64,000 nucleotides of DNA from the NCBI GenBank assembly GCA_025766275.1, contig JAFKAC010000003.1, positions 1,736,001 to 1,800,000 on the forward strand, read 5' to 3'. This stretch comes from Lactarius indigo. Lineage: Eukaryota; Basidiomycota; Agaricomycetes; Russulales; Russulaceae. Made by a program: the position numbers and the translations under genes. The notes under the pieces were generated by a model, which was given only the letters and a program-made list of their open reading frames with translations, had not been told where the DNA came from and did no database searches. Positions 39,661 through 52,779 of the stretch are shown here, piece by piece. Each line of letters begins with the position of its first letter. The first letter of the stretch is position 1.

Positions 39661-42600
39661 TTACGCATCTACGCACGGATAAGGGCCCCCACGCAATGAC
39701 AGAAATTTGCGACGTACAGTATGATGAGCCTGTGAGTAGCGTAGATAGTGCCGCAAGTTGGTCCTCGGTGAAGCGCTTCGAGTCCTCGTGCCAGGTGTCC
39801 TGGTGTGTCTTTTTAAAGTTACTCGCACACTTTTGAACTGTTAGCGAGATCGGTATCTGCATTGGGTGGCTGTCAGCGAGACAGCCTTCACTACGAGAAG
39901 GAAAGGCAGACAGGATCATAGGCATGCTCAGCGAGAACACTTGAGAGCAGCTCGGGCATCCAACGTTCGACTGTGTACGGGTAACTGTCTATTAGGGAGC
40001 AAATGCCAAGAATTGCAGCGTGGCGTTGGCGGATCGCAGCGTTGTAGATTGGTGACTGCCTATTAGGGAGGGGCGAACGGCGTAGAAGTTTGACAAAGCG
40101 GTCCTGTGGACAGGTCAGGCTCGCCCTGGGAACGACATGGGAAGCTCGAGCTGCACCTTTAGTGTCAATTGGCTACGTCGCGGGGAGAGACGTAGGACGC
40201 CAGACAGCGTTCTTTGTGCAGGATCAGAAAAACCCATGAATGAATTTTGTCGGACACATACGTGGCGGCCATTTCGCGGACTTCGACCACCTCGTCGTCG
40301 AGACATTTACAAAGTACCTGCCAAGGGAACCTTATTGACATATCAAGAGGGCAACACATCACCTACCTCAAGGATCTCGGTTATTCTAGCATCACTCAGA
40401 AGAGGTACTTGCCGGAAGTAGAACACTGATTAAAAATGTGATTTCACCATTGACTTGGAACAGGAAAACTGGCGAGAGCACCAACCTTGTACCAATGGCA
40501 GGGCTTGCACCCGGACTTTCCATGACTATCGTTAAAATGAATAAATATTCGGGAGAATGACTGGAAACTGTCTAACCGGAGAGTTCAGGATGGTGTCAAA
40601 GATAACTTGTAATATCGCCCCAATGAGAGGCCGTGGAGGGGTCACTCCACACATGCGCACGAGGAGCATGCGGGCTCTTGACAGGAGCTCATCGTTGTCA
40701 TTCACTGATTCAGGTGTTAGCCCCGTCGCGGTTAGGAAGACGCAGAATACCTTCGGTGAAGCGAAAAAGCTCAGGCTATGGTAGAGTAAAAAAGGTGGCC
40801 GATGGTTGATGTAAGAACTCCGCGCACCATGAGTGGAAGAATATAGTCGAACGCCGATATCGCGTTTGTATCATGTACAGTCTGGAATAACCAACGACAT
40901 ATCGTCGTCCCCACTCTGCTCACGCCTGTTCAGAAAAAGGTCGAAGAAGGTTAGGTTAAGGGACTGACTTGTCGTATGTTGATTGAAATGCGCGGGCCCC
41001 GGGGAGCCGCTCGGCACGCCATTCTAGGAATTGTTGTGATAGTTCTTGTACACGTGTGCGGTGATAAATTCCTCGCATTCCTAATATGTCGAAGTCGATT
41101 GGCGCTGTCCGGCACTCACGTACGAAGGTTTCGGCTGAAGGAATCGAAGGCTTCGGTTGGCGCTGTTGCTACGTGAATACTATGCCCTTACGCGGATAAC
41201 TTTACTCACTTTGATCTTACTCGCGAATGCGAGAAGCTCGCTGATATACGCGCGGACCTTAGGACAGTAAGGTGGGTCACTGGACGTTCTTTGGGTCGTG
41301 GTAATGTAACTCGCCTCGTCATGCTCGCTGGATATCTCGGCCCATACACGCTCAACGGCTTCGTCCACCCACTGGGAAAACTTCCAGTTCTGTTCTTCGT
41401 AAAAGGCACGGAAAAAGCACAAGGCCTTGACAGCATTGAGTGAGGATTCGCCGTTATAATCGGTAGAGTGGAACTCCTGCACGAGGTAGTCGACGAGGGC
41501 TTGATATCGGCGTGGGTCTCGTTTATGGAACAGATACTGCCGTCTATCAGCGACTGAGGGGTAAGCCAAGCTCAACATGCATAGCCTACTTCTAAAAATG
41601 ACATCCAAATAGGTAGTGTATCGGTCTTGATTTTGTTGGCAAAGGTAGCCTTCAGTAATGGCATGGCCCAATCCCAGAGTTCCTTCTGGCTTTGCATCGG
41701 CCAATGTTTTGCACCTGTGCTCTTTTGAGGGCTGCGTTAGTGTGAAGAAGGAGTTTGCCTTACCATTCAGCAGGCCTCCCAGAAATTCAGCAGCTCCTCT
41801 CTGTTTGTTCTGGTCAGGATTCTGGATCAACTCCTCGATGAGGGTTTGCAGAGGAGTGAATGATTCGCCTTCCAACAGCTGGACTGATGTCAAGTTAGAG
41901 AAGTACAAAACTATGCAGCTCAGAGACAAACATACCTATTGACTTGACTGAGGCAACATTGTCTGAGGACACTACTTCAGAGTGTGTCTCAGAGCTGAAG
42001 TGGACCGATAGATTTTTCCAGAAAGATGGGTCCTTTGCGGCGTCTCTCACGACGGTGATAGCTGGTTCACTCTCCGGATCCCATGGTATTAGGGATGGTT
42101 TAGAAACGTGAGGACAGGCGTAGGCTACGATGGAATCTTGCCAAGCCAGCCACCCGCTACTGATGTCTTCGATCAAGAGACTTGAAGGGTATATTCAACT
42201 TAACCGGGGCTTATTAATTTAAAAACTCGACTCACGTATTTGACCCAGCTTTAAGCAGGTCAACAGGGGCCTGGAACTGGGCGAGAAGATTGCGCGTGAA
42301 ATCATGAGATCGCTCTCTGATTGCCATCGACTGTTTAAGAGGGTTGTTATTTCGCTCAAAGATGAGGTCGATAGGCCCTCGTGCGAAGGTCCGTAGCTTG
42401 ATGTAGCGGATCGCTTTCATCACAGCCCTCTGAGAATACTGGAAGGAATCCTAGTCACAGGTCGAATATCAGCCATGTAGATTGCACTCACGTATCGCTG
42501 AGGGGCGTAATGACTAAGTTTGTACTTCCACAGAGTAGGTAAGTTAAGAGCACATACCAAAGAAGGGTGATTGTCGTGACACTTTTCAAGGAAATACTTC

Positions 42601-45600
42601 ATATGAGTAGCAGAAGTAGGCGCGTCCATTCTCACTAGCGCCCGCAGACACCGAGTGGCAAAGATGGCGTAACGCCAGTGCGTCGATTTTGCCCAAGCAA
42701 TCTCGAGGACAAGGGACGTCTGTCTCGCTATCAGGAAAACTTCCTATAAGAAATGCAGGGCCCCGAACCGTCTCCCTGACTCGTTCTTCACTGAGCAGAA
42801 TTCTACTTATTCGCCTCTCTCTGCAGCGGGTGACTAGTGATTTTTCTTCGGCGTTGAACGGGAGTTTTGCCTGGAAATTAGCCAACGCTTGTTCTAAGCG
42901 AGGATAGTTGACTCCGTAAAAGTGGAAGTTTGGTTCAACAAAGCCATTGATACCTGTGGAAACAATGGAGCCTGGTTCAGGAAGCAGGACGATGCATACC
43001 ATTCTCGCAAACCGATGACACTGCACTCTGTATGGATGGCTGGTATCTTCTATCAGGCGCAGATGGCACTTCATTCTCAGGGGCAATTACCTTCTCATTG
43101 GCCTGGCATCCAAATAGCTTCTTTAGCAGCTCCGGGGCCAATGTAGGTTCTAGTCAAGCATTAGACGTCATTTTTCGCCGTCTGAGCACCGTAGACTTGC
43201 CGGATATTGCGTACTTGACTAAGAAGACATCATTGCTCGTATTCGGTGCAAAATCGATACGACTACTACACTCACCGAATGAGCTCGAATTCAGTGTCCA
43301 CAAAGCCCCTTTCATCCGGTCGTCCTCTGTACCAGGTTCCAGAGCAGCATATATCAAGGGGAGGCAGCGCCTGCGGATGCCATCGTAGGCCTTCCAGGGT
43401 ATGTCAGCGACACAAGCGACTCGTATGAGAGGAGGACGTACACCGCAAAGCGCGTCCAATAACGATTGACTAGATCTGTGAAAGCAATCAACGAAGTTCG
43501 CGATCAGTGGTTCGTGTGTCCTACTCTCGCACTAAGGATAGTCAGTACACATTCAAGCAATATCATAGTACACACCGGTAGCATAATTCCAAAGTGCCCA
43601 TTCTGCGACATCATCGATGAGTTTATCGTCGTCAGGTGTGCGTCTCCTCTCAATGGAGTTCCACCTCAGCCGTGCTGCGTGATAGAGCCTTTTGAAGAAT
43701 GTACATCTATCAAGACAAATGTATTATACTATTATGCACTCACCGCGCACGCCGTACAAAAATCGCTCTTGGCCACTCCTTTTGCTTTGTATATTGTCGG
43801 GCGTAACTGAGCTCAGTCCCGTAACGGTCCAGCTGGACATAATAGCTGGATGGATCTCAGTGGTCAGAAACTCTGAACGAATAGAGCCCATTTAACCTGT
43901 CTTTACTGTCTCCGTAGTCCAGGAAATAGGTGCGGATGCACTGTATCTAGAAGATAGGGAGTTTGAACGGAGGAGAACAAAACAGGGGAGTTTCAGAGTC
44001 CGACGCACCAAAGAATGGACTGCATCAACGGTATTCTCTTCCCCTTGTCGGCGTAGCGACACAGAAGCTTCATGCAGGAGTTTGCCAAAGCGCTGTCGTA
44101 AAGACAAATAGTACCGAGCGCGCGAGTCTTGAGGGTCAGAAATTGCGAAGCCCGAACTAAGTGGCTCTATCGAGGCTATCATTTCTGGGATCTCGTTCCT
44201 GAGTGAACGTGAGGAAGCGTCATAGAGCGGTAGGAAAAAGGACTTGCAGGATATCGCTTGTCTCAAGGCCATATTGTTGGTCCTCCTTGGTGAACACCTC
44301 CTTGACGAATGTGGGTGTCCCTGAGAACGCGTTGCGGACGAAGCTCAAAAACCTACATGGGCTCTCGCTCAAATCGTGCAGCTTAGTCTCGAAATCAAGA
44401 TCCCTAGCACTGACCGACAAAAGTCATTCCGCCAGAGATTATCTCTGGGGACGTCTGACTCATCACCGGGTTAATTGGGTGCACAAAACAACCGTCACGG
44501 ACACGTGCCTGGCCCCAGAAGTTTTTCCAACTTGTTCAGCGTTGGCTCCACAATTTCTTTAAATACCTCCAGAGCAAAATCCAACTCTTCCCCATCTGGG
44601 ACGTGCCACGACACCTGCCACAAATTATCTACGAAACCAGGAGATGTCGCATGCGTACGTACCGTGACATCCTCAGCCGTATAGAGTTTTCCCCAGTATT
44701 TGTAATGGTTGAAACGGAAGTCTGAGCAGATGTCAAGATACAACACACGACAAAATGAGTTGTACTTACCTTCGCTGTCCCATTGCTCACGGTTTACGAA
44801 CTTATCCTCCAGGGGATAGGTATGGGTCAAGGTCAGAAGAAGACTGGAAAGAAGTTTGCCGCTCCAAGAAAACCCGCGCTTGGAAAACGTCTTGTCACGA
44901 AGACGTTTGAGCAGAGGTATGAACTGGTCCTTGTGCTTCAAGATCTGCTCTAGCCGCGTCAATACACATCATCTCGAGTTTGTCCAACGTACTGCTTTGC
45001 CGTCACTGTTCTCCCTGTAAGATGTCTTGAGACACGTCTCAACCAAAAGACTTACTTGAACATGGCACCCCGTAGCACTGCCAAATCTGGAGGACAAATG
45101 AATACGAACAAACTTGAAAGAGAGTATTCGTACTCCAATGGAAAGTGGCATCTGAAGGCAGTGGCGTTGAAAACGTGGAGGTGGTTCGGGTTGAGCTCGC
45201 TCCGTTCTCGAGTTCTACCTCGATGTTTTTTATACAGAAAGGGACAAATTTGGCTAAGGTTTTAGCTGGATTGGCATTTGCAACACATTCCACTAGCTGG
45301 TGAACAGCTCGGACAGCATTGGGTCTAACGTTGGTACTGGCGTAATCGAAGATCATATTGAGAACGAGATCAAAGAGAGGATCCGATAGGTGGATGCAGA
45401 TTTGACTGCACGCATTTGTGACTGCATCCACTAACTGCACTGAGAACAAAGGTAATGTTTTAACCGACACGTAGTGAAATACTCGTTGCTAACCTTCCGT
45501 TGCCCCGCCCGCCTCCTCTGGGAGATTATCAAAGAGAAGGATGACTCTCCGAATGAAGCTGGCAATCCAATCTGGAAAATCTGCCGTCGATTCACGTAGT

Positions 45601-48233
45601 AACGCATCTTCCTCGTCCTTAGACAAGGAATGGCCATCGCTTAACTCGACATCGATATGAACACCACCTAGAGAGGTTAGGGAGAATCCATTTGGGACGT
45701 CGACGTTAGCAGGTGTGCAAGAATCTACGTCGGCAGACATCGTGATACTTCTTGATGTTAAATCTCCGAATTTGATGTATTGTGAAACCTCTATAAGAAA
45801 TGTTGTCGTGCAAAGCTGTATAACAAAATCGTCTCCATCAAGACGTGAAATGCACGCGCGAAGCAGCACATCTTACCGTCTTCGATGGATCGTTCTACCG
45901 TACCCGTCAGCATACCACGTCATGAAGATCGTTCATCGGCTACCTACGAGATCGATACCCGGTATTAATAGCTGTAAAATCGGAACCAGGTGCTTCGCCC
46001 CTGGATAGTAGACCTCTCTGGATACGAGTGCTGGAGCGATGGCACCCAAAGCTTTGATTACGGCTATGGTACGCTGTGTCTGGGCGGGTGGGGGGCTGTG
46101 AATGACCGTTAATTGGTTTCAGAACACACTTACCTCGACTAAAGCTTCCAGGGAAGGCACAGCTCTCTCTAATATTGGATACAGTATGAGGTCGGGCTCC
46201 ATGAGACTCATCCACTTCAAGCAGCTGGAAATGTTATTGGAAGTAGTCGAATCTTCGGAAAACATGGCCAGTAGGGCAACAGTTCTGAAGCTCTTAACGA
46301 GTTCGCGTTTCATTGCCCGCGTAAGACGCCGGTACTGGGAAACGAATCAAGGTGACGTCAATAAACCACAATAGCGAATGTTAGCAGACCATCGGGGTTC
46401 TGCAGTCAGGTCCTTGTTCTTCGTGCCACCCTAGGGACGAAGAATAAGCTGTTATCTTGGGCAGAAAGGGACAAGTTACGTTTGTTGAATTCATAAGCAA
46501 CATACTTGATAAATGCTGTCAACTGTGCGTGTGCACATCAGCGCTCAGCTGGCTGAAATACCTCAAGCGAAAAGGAGCCCAACGTGAGATGTAAGAGGTT
46601 AGACATACATCGGCGGTCCAGGCCCCGGAATTCGAAGGATGGAAAAAACTCTCGGTTGAAGCGATCAACTTCACCAGTGAGTCGAGAGCTTTAGAACCGC
46701 CAACGTAGCTCTTCATGAAGGAAATCTTGCCCAGAGGAGCCGTCAAGTAATCGCCTACAGAGCCGCCCTGATGCCGAGGAGTGTTCATCCCAGATGCGAG
46801 AGGTGTCCCTAAAGGGGTGGGGGCACTGGATGGCGCAGTAGGAAGTCCATCTGGTGTCATGGAATAGACAATGATACGCGCCAGTGAAGCTTGAGGAAAT
46901 CAGAACTTCGAGGTTATGCATGGACTCAAAACTGACTAACCAATCCGCCAAGTTGGTTTAGGGAGGCGACCAATCTCGAAACCTGCCTGGTTATCTGCAG
47001 AAGGTCCCGTGGTAAGAGATCCCGAATCCGCTAGTGGAATTTCTGCGTGTAACTCCTTCGATAAGCAATATATTTAACGGGAATACGAAGGACCACCAAC
47101 CCATAGACGCTAAGCATTTGCACATGATAAAATGCCAGTCATAATCAGTAAATATACCAACATCCTTGTAAATTCCGCCCCAAAGGCCACTGCTGCTGAG
47201 ATCGGATTTGTTCCAATTTGGTCGGCCTTCGTTCTCCGACCTCGCGTCATCAGGTATCTCGTCAATTCTTTTAGGGTCACTGATCGAAGGGTCCACGTGC
47301 ATTTCTGCTAATTGGGCCAAGAAATGAAGCATGCGCTCATCAAACATGTATGAGTTAACAGACTCCCACAGGCGGAAAACCATGGGTAGATAGGACTGCG
47401 GGTGGCTCTGAGGGAGAAATGTCAACATATAGAATTGAGAAGATAAGAGACTCTGTAATCCACATTTAGTATTAGAGTTGACTATGAAGGCACTCGGCAG
47501 TATAATTCGAACATACATTCAGGTTAGTCCCATTAATCATCGGCACGAATGTTTCAAGCATTTGATCAGTGGCCGCGGGATGGAAAAACCTCTGTACCGT
47601 GCTAGCAATCATCCCCATATAGTAAGACGTTTGGCTTGAGTGGGATCAGTCAGCGAGCCATTTTGACACGGACTCTGGGTACCACACAGACCTAACTTCA
47701 AATTGGCGTCTGGTGAGAAACAAGTCGTGTCTTAATATATCGAATATAGGCATCCAAGGAAGTCTGATATCTTGGATACTTAGTTTATTTTTCGATCTTG
47801 TGAGGATTTCCAAAGCATCGGAGCAAGTGGCGACGACATGGAGCGGCATGCCAGGCATGGTGCACATGCTATAGTATAGATCTACCAGTAGAATTCGCTT
47901 TTCTTTAGGAATGGGATACTTCAGGTATGACCAACTAGCGAACACTTTGAGTTTCTGATCTAGGCGAGAATACGGCAGAGCGCACTAGGTCAACATGCTG
48001 TCCCACTGCAAGAAACCAGGATCATAGTCTCTAGCTTGTACGGTCTGCACAATACGCATGCAGATGAAGTCAAGCAGTCCTTGCATCTTTGAATTCGAGT
48101 CGATGGAATAGGGCAGTGCTCTTGCGTACGACTTTAGTTTGAGTAAGTAACGATCTGCGGCGTCCTGTATGTCGGGCTCTATGGGCGGGGGGCCCGGATC
48201 ATACGCGGATGTAGAAAACCCGTTGAGACTCAT
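39661..48233 (-). CDS. BLM10: Proteasome activator Blm10/PA200
   Basis: Giant HEAT-repeat protein that caps the 20S proteasome. The ATG at 48233 (MSLNGFSTSAYDPGPPPIEP) is followed by DRYLLKLKSYARALPYSIDS and many helical exons, for example FLAQLAEMHVDPSISDPKRI, RVQCHRFARMVCIVLLPEPG, PNFHFYGVNYPRLEQAL and PDQNKQRGAAEFLGGLLNGK. The C-terminal block NFKKTHQDTWHEDSKRFTED is the family's terminal signature. From there a 49-bp intron (39669-39717) joins SSY to an 8-nt last exon (39661-39668), giving ...GSSYYA-stop. YYA is the HbYX-type tail that docks on the proteasome alpha ring and opens its gate, as in yeast Blm10. More than 20 short introns, about 2,000 residues; individual internal exon borders are approximate. 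Confidence 0.9.
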
Positions 48234-48379
48234 CTCGCGAAAAAAGAGTAGACTGTGAAGAAGGTCGAAATGGGAAGAAAGTAAGGGATGACAAGGAGTA
48301 CAGTAAGTAGGACGAGGTACGGCGGCTGTATTGTATTATGAAACCCTGGGGTGTTTGGACGGGCCGTTCCTGGCACCGA

Positions 48380-49506
48380 CTACTGGACTGCGGATCCACC
48401 GGCCATCCTCTGCAGTTCCTGTAGTGAATTTGCCCTCACCATGGTCCAAACCTCATCACGCTGTGCCCGGAGATCGCCCAGGCTTTCCCTAATTTCCTCT
48501 AAACGCTCCACATACTCCCGAACGTCGTCTTGGAGTTCGCGTAGTGTCGAAAGTGATTTCTCTAGATTCTCTCGTTGCATGTCCGGATGAACAAAGTGGG
48601 AGGGATCAAAGACCGGAGAACCTCCATTTGGGTAGGACACTATAAACAGCTTTTGGGTAGGAGGTGCGAGATCTGGGGCTCGTGCAAGCCTCCGTTCCCT
48701 CTCGCCTTCTGTGTTCGTTCCTTCGCCCTCATCCTCCTGTTTGGGGATGACTACGTCTTTGGTGCGAACCTGATCGGGGTCCTTTGAAAGGACTTCCCAG
48801 AGTCGGCCAAATGCACGTTTCATGCCCGCTTCCCCTTCGATAAGACCGTTTGTGGCACGCTCCAAGTCTTCGAGCATCGGAGACCGAAAAGAATGCGTGA
48901 CACTTCTATCCATGACGAATGAAGTATAGTTGAGATGCTGAGTTGGGAGTGCCACGTATGGCGCAATAAGAGGAGGAGAGGGTGACCGTAGATGGGGTAA
49001 TACGGGGGGTGATGGGGAGCGATTATCGGGGGGGAGTAGAGACCTGATACGCTTTCGAGCCCGCTCGTCTGCCTGCAACACCACCTTAAACACCATCTCA
49101 GAAGAAAGAGTCAATACACACCTCCCATTCCTCCATGCCGGGACCCCACGCAGCTAGTTTCCCCTTTCTAAGCCACCTAGCACCTTTGGTTGCCTTCCTT
49201 CCCCAGTTTCCCTTCACCACATCAGTAGGTTCCTCCTCGTCGCCAGATGCGCCTTCGAGAGAGGGGTGGTACCAGGAATTACTATCCTTTGTGGGAGTAG
49301 GAAAACTGCCCAATGGATCAGTCAAAGTTCTGGACCAAAGACGACAGAGTCACTCACTTCAAGTTGTCACTCACTTCAAACATGGACGAAGGTCGCTTGT
49401 GCGAGGTGTGATAAGGGGGGTGTTGATGACCGGCAGAAGGACGAGAGGACGGTCGGCTGATACTCGAAATATTTTGCGGGTGGTCTGTGGTCATATTGAT
49501 CGACAT
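48380..49506 (-). CDS. Nuclear protein resembling Rxt2 (Rpd3L/Sin3 deacetylase complex)
   Basis: The first ATG in frame is at 49506 (MSINMTTDHPQNISSIS); codons further up are TTG. After an intron comes GNWGRKATKGARWLRKGKL, AAWGPGMEEWE and ERARKRIRSLLPP, then a Pro-rich region (RSPSPPVLPHLRSPSPP). Next is FRSPMLEDLERATNGLIEGE and a long C-terminal coiled coil (ENLEKSLSTLRELQDDVREY and following). The basic GNK-like R-K-x-ARWLRKGKL block followed by a coiled coil resembles fungal Rxt2, a subunit of the Rpd3L histone deacetylase complex, but the match is from memory and weak. Length is about 330 residues. It is divergent from the first helicase gene, 138 bp away. Confidence 0.5.
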
Positions 49507-49644
49507 AATATAGCAAACGTCATGAAGCCCGACATGGACTGATTCCGGCGTCGCAGCCAAGTACTCAAGTTACGAGAGACTGCACTCGCGGTCACGTGTT
49601 CAGTGAACAGGCTGGCTTGCCTCGAGTCTACATCATGTCGTACC

Positions 49645-52147
49645 ATGGCGAAAACGAAGAAATCCTATTACGCTGTTAGGAAAGGAAGGGATGGCCCAAA
49701 GGTCTATGGCTCATGGGAAGAGGTATGGTCCTGTTGATCGCTCAAGTCATGACTAACGGGAAGTCGAACCCTACTTTACAGTGTCGGATGACCGTACGTT
49801 TGTTTGTCACACCTTGAGGTTATGTGTGCTCAACGACCGCACTATGGGCAGGTGACGAGATACCCAAGGGCCGAATTCAGAAAATTTAGATCCCTTGCAG
49901 ATGCGGAGGCCTGGATTTTGCCCGCGTTAATGTGTACTGCATTATGTGTGCCTTGGAATCCCTTTCCTGACAGCTTAATTCTATTTAGCTCTCTGTCCGC
50001 CGGCCGAACAGTCAACCCAAGAATCAGCCCAACCGATATTTGCTGAAGCTGGGCCGTTGAATGTAGCCACCTCCTGTGGAGAGGATATGACCGGCGCCGA
50101 TACAACTGGGGACGCGGCCATCAAGCCACCAGCTGTAACTCTGACAGAAGAGCAAACTAATGTTTTGGAAAAGGTGAAGAAAGGTGGCAATGTCTTTTTC
50201 ACGGGCTCGGCAGGTTCGTGTTCACACAATAATACCACATCGTTCAGCGTTACACTTCGTCAACACGATTTTCAGGGACTGGGAAGACGATTTTACTTGG
50301 TGAGATTATACAATTTTTGAGGTCCACGTGCCGTAGCGTCGCCATCACGGCTTCGACTGGAATCGCGTCTGTCAACATAGGCGGCACTACCTTACATTCT
50401 TGGGCTGGTATTGGTTTGGGGGAAGGGACTGCACGGCGCCTCTCTGGTAAAATTCTGGGGACAGAGCGTTTGAGAAAGCGTTGGCGGGAAGTGGACAGCC
50501 TGATAATTGACGAAGGTGAGGCCTTTATCATGAGTTGACCTCGTGCCTAACAAAGGATTAGTATCCATGATCAGCGCCGGGTTATTCGACAAGCTGGTAA
50601 GTCTTCGCGCAATTTCTATTTGTACGACGTTGATGCCGTCTAGGAGGAGATTTCACGAGCGGTCAGATCTTATGAAGATGAAGAACCTAATGAGGTCCCA
50701 TTTGGGGGCATTCAGGTCAAATTCGACCCACCTTGATTGTCGTGACGCAACTTACAGTGTCTTAACATCAGCTCATTATCACAGGCGACTTCTGCCAATT
50801 GCCACCAGTTCCAAATCGTCAATGCGGAATAGCCCTGCCGACGACGTTCGCTTTTGATGCCAAATCTTGGTCAAGGTGTATGGGTGCCCCTATGATACTG
50901 AAACGTGTGTTCCGCCAACAAAATCAAGGTGAGGTGGTCAATACGGTGGTTCTATCTTAGCTTAGACACAAGCCAGCTTTCGTCGATATGCTCAATGACA
51001 TGAGACGGGGACAGATAAGCGAACAATTTATCCCCAAGTTTCACCAACTCTCTAGAGCAATCGTGTATGACGATGGCATCGGACCTACAGAACTGTGAGT
51101 GGATACTCACAACAACAAAACAAACCGCAAAGCAGTACACAGGTATCCCACGCGAAGTGAAGTCGAAAAAGCAAACAACACTCACTTGGCGCAGATCAAA
51201 GAGAATGCCGTTTCCTTTAAGGCAATGGATCGCCCAGGTTTGGACGAGGACGGTAAACCATGTGTGACTTTACAGGAGATGGAACGGCTCCTAGACCGCC
51301 TTGTCGCTCTCCCAACTGTGGTTCTAAAGGTTACTCGAATGACATGCTGCTACTGCTGCTACGTTTACTTAATTTCTCCTAGACCGGTGCACAAGTAATG
51401 CTCATCAAGGCACGTCCTCAGTTTTGATACTGCGCAAAGCTGCAACCCCGACTTTAGAACCTTGAGCAAGGCCATCTGGTCAATGGATCCACTGGTGTGG
51501 TGATAGGTTTCGGCACACACCACGAGGCCGCTTTCCGAGACAGTGAGTCGCATCTCCATGGCGATAAATCGGAAGACGAAGGACTAGAGTCTGTCAAACA
51601 CTACGGCACACGGTGGCCCCTGGTCAAGTTCACGAATGGCCACCAACGTTTTTGTACCCCAGAAGAATTTACTGTCAACGACGCTTTCGGGAAGGTGGAA
51701 GCAACCCGGACACAAGTACGCGAGCATAGTACTGCTACTAATATTACTAACTTCGGTTAGGTACCGCTCATTCTCGCTTGGGCACTCAGCGTGCACAAGT
51801 CCCAGGGCCAGACACTGCAGCGGGTCAGAGTCGACCTTCGCAACACTTTTGAGAAGGGTCAAGGTAATACCGTGCCTTATGTTTCTGATCCCAACTAAAT
51901 CCTTATGTTGTAGCTTATGTCGCTCTCTCCCGCGCAACAAGTTTGGATTCGTTGGAAGTGCGCAATTTTAATTCACAAAAGTAGGGATTCCCCCCCTTTC
52001 TCAGAAATCGATTCTTATTCTCATGGTTTCCCCAGGGTTATGGCACATCCTCGCGTCATCGACTGGTACGATAAATCGAACAATGAACCCAAGAAGGAAC
52101 CGATAGGTTCGGACAAATACGACCCGTATCAACTGGCGAGGAAATGA
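49645..52147 (+). CDS. Viroplasmin (RNase H1 N-terminal)-PIF1 helicase fusion, copy 1
   Basis: The start [19 protein letters not shown] at 49645 opens an RNase H1-type hybrid-binding domain (Pfam 'viroplasmin'): [25 protein letters not shown] and DAEAWI, spread over three exons with a 12-nt middle exon. Such domains bind RNA-DNA hybrids. After a linker comes a PIF1 superfamily-1B helicase: [12 protein letters not shown], Walker A GSAGTGKT split by an intron, [20 protein letters not shown], Walker [35 protein letters not shown], and the C-terminal [17 protein letters not shown] and [15 protein letters not shown] motifs. All core motifs are present, so it looks active. A second copy follows at 52780. 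Confidence 0.85.
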
Positions 52148-52779
52148 TAGACTCGAATACGTCAAGCGCCGCCAGAGCGCCGCATTCTGGTTTATTTCCT
52201 CTTGCAGCGGGACAGACGCGGGCCGATCTTGCTCCACACAGCTGAGAGGGTCTCTTAAAATACTATACATCTTGCTATACATCTTCCTTACAGTACGGCA
52301 TGCCAACACATCTGCAAAGCTGTTAAAGAACAGCTTAATGGTCAGTCAGGACACTCAATCAACTCTACGTTGTTCTCCACACCTTGAATAAATCAAGACC
52401 AACATACTCAATGGAAGTACAGTACAATGAGCACCTTGCTACACTAAACCGGAATGGTACGGTGCAGGTGATACAAAGAGTCATGCGACATGGGCTATTT
52501 GCGCGCTATTGTTTTCCTGGTTGTCCCGCTCCAAAGTAAGCAGATAAAGATGTGGCCCCTGAGTGTGTTTGGTTTCCTCGCCAGCTGTAAGAGTACGCTT
52601 ATTCAAGTCCCCAGTGCCAAATCCAATCCCTGAACGAGTGAACGCAAGAGAACGTGACTAATCGGGCCCAACTCTTCTTCTAGAAATGGTATACCGGTGA
52701 CGGACAGGCCTCGGCCTTACTCAGCATTATTACGGACTCTGCTGGCGCACCTGATTTCCATCATGTTGTACATTGTACC
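52148..52779. other. Spacer between tandem helicase copies
   Basis: No coding segment recognised. The 30 bp just before the second ATG (tcatgttgtac..accatggc) resembles the region before copies 1 and 3, so promoter sequence was duplicated along with the genes. Confidence 0.5.
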
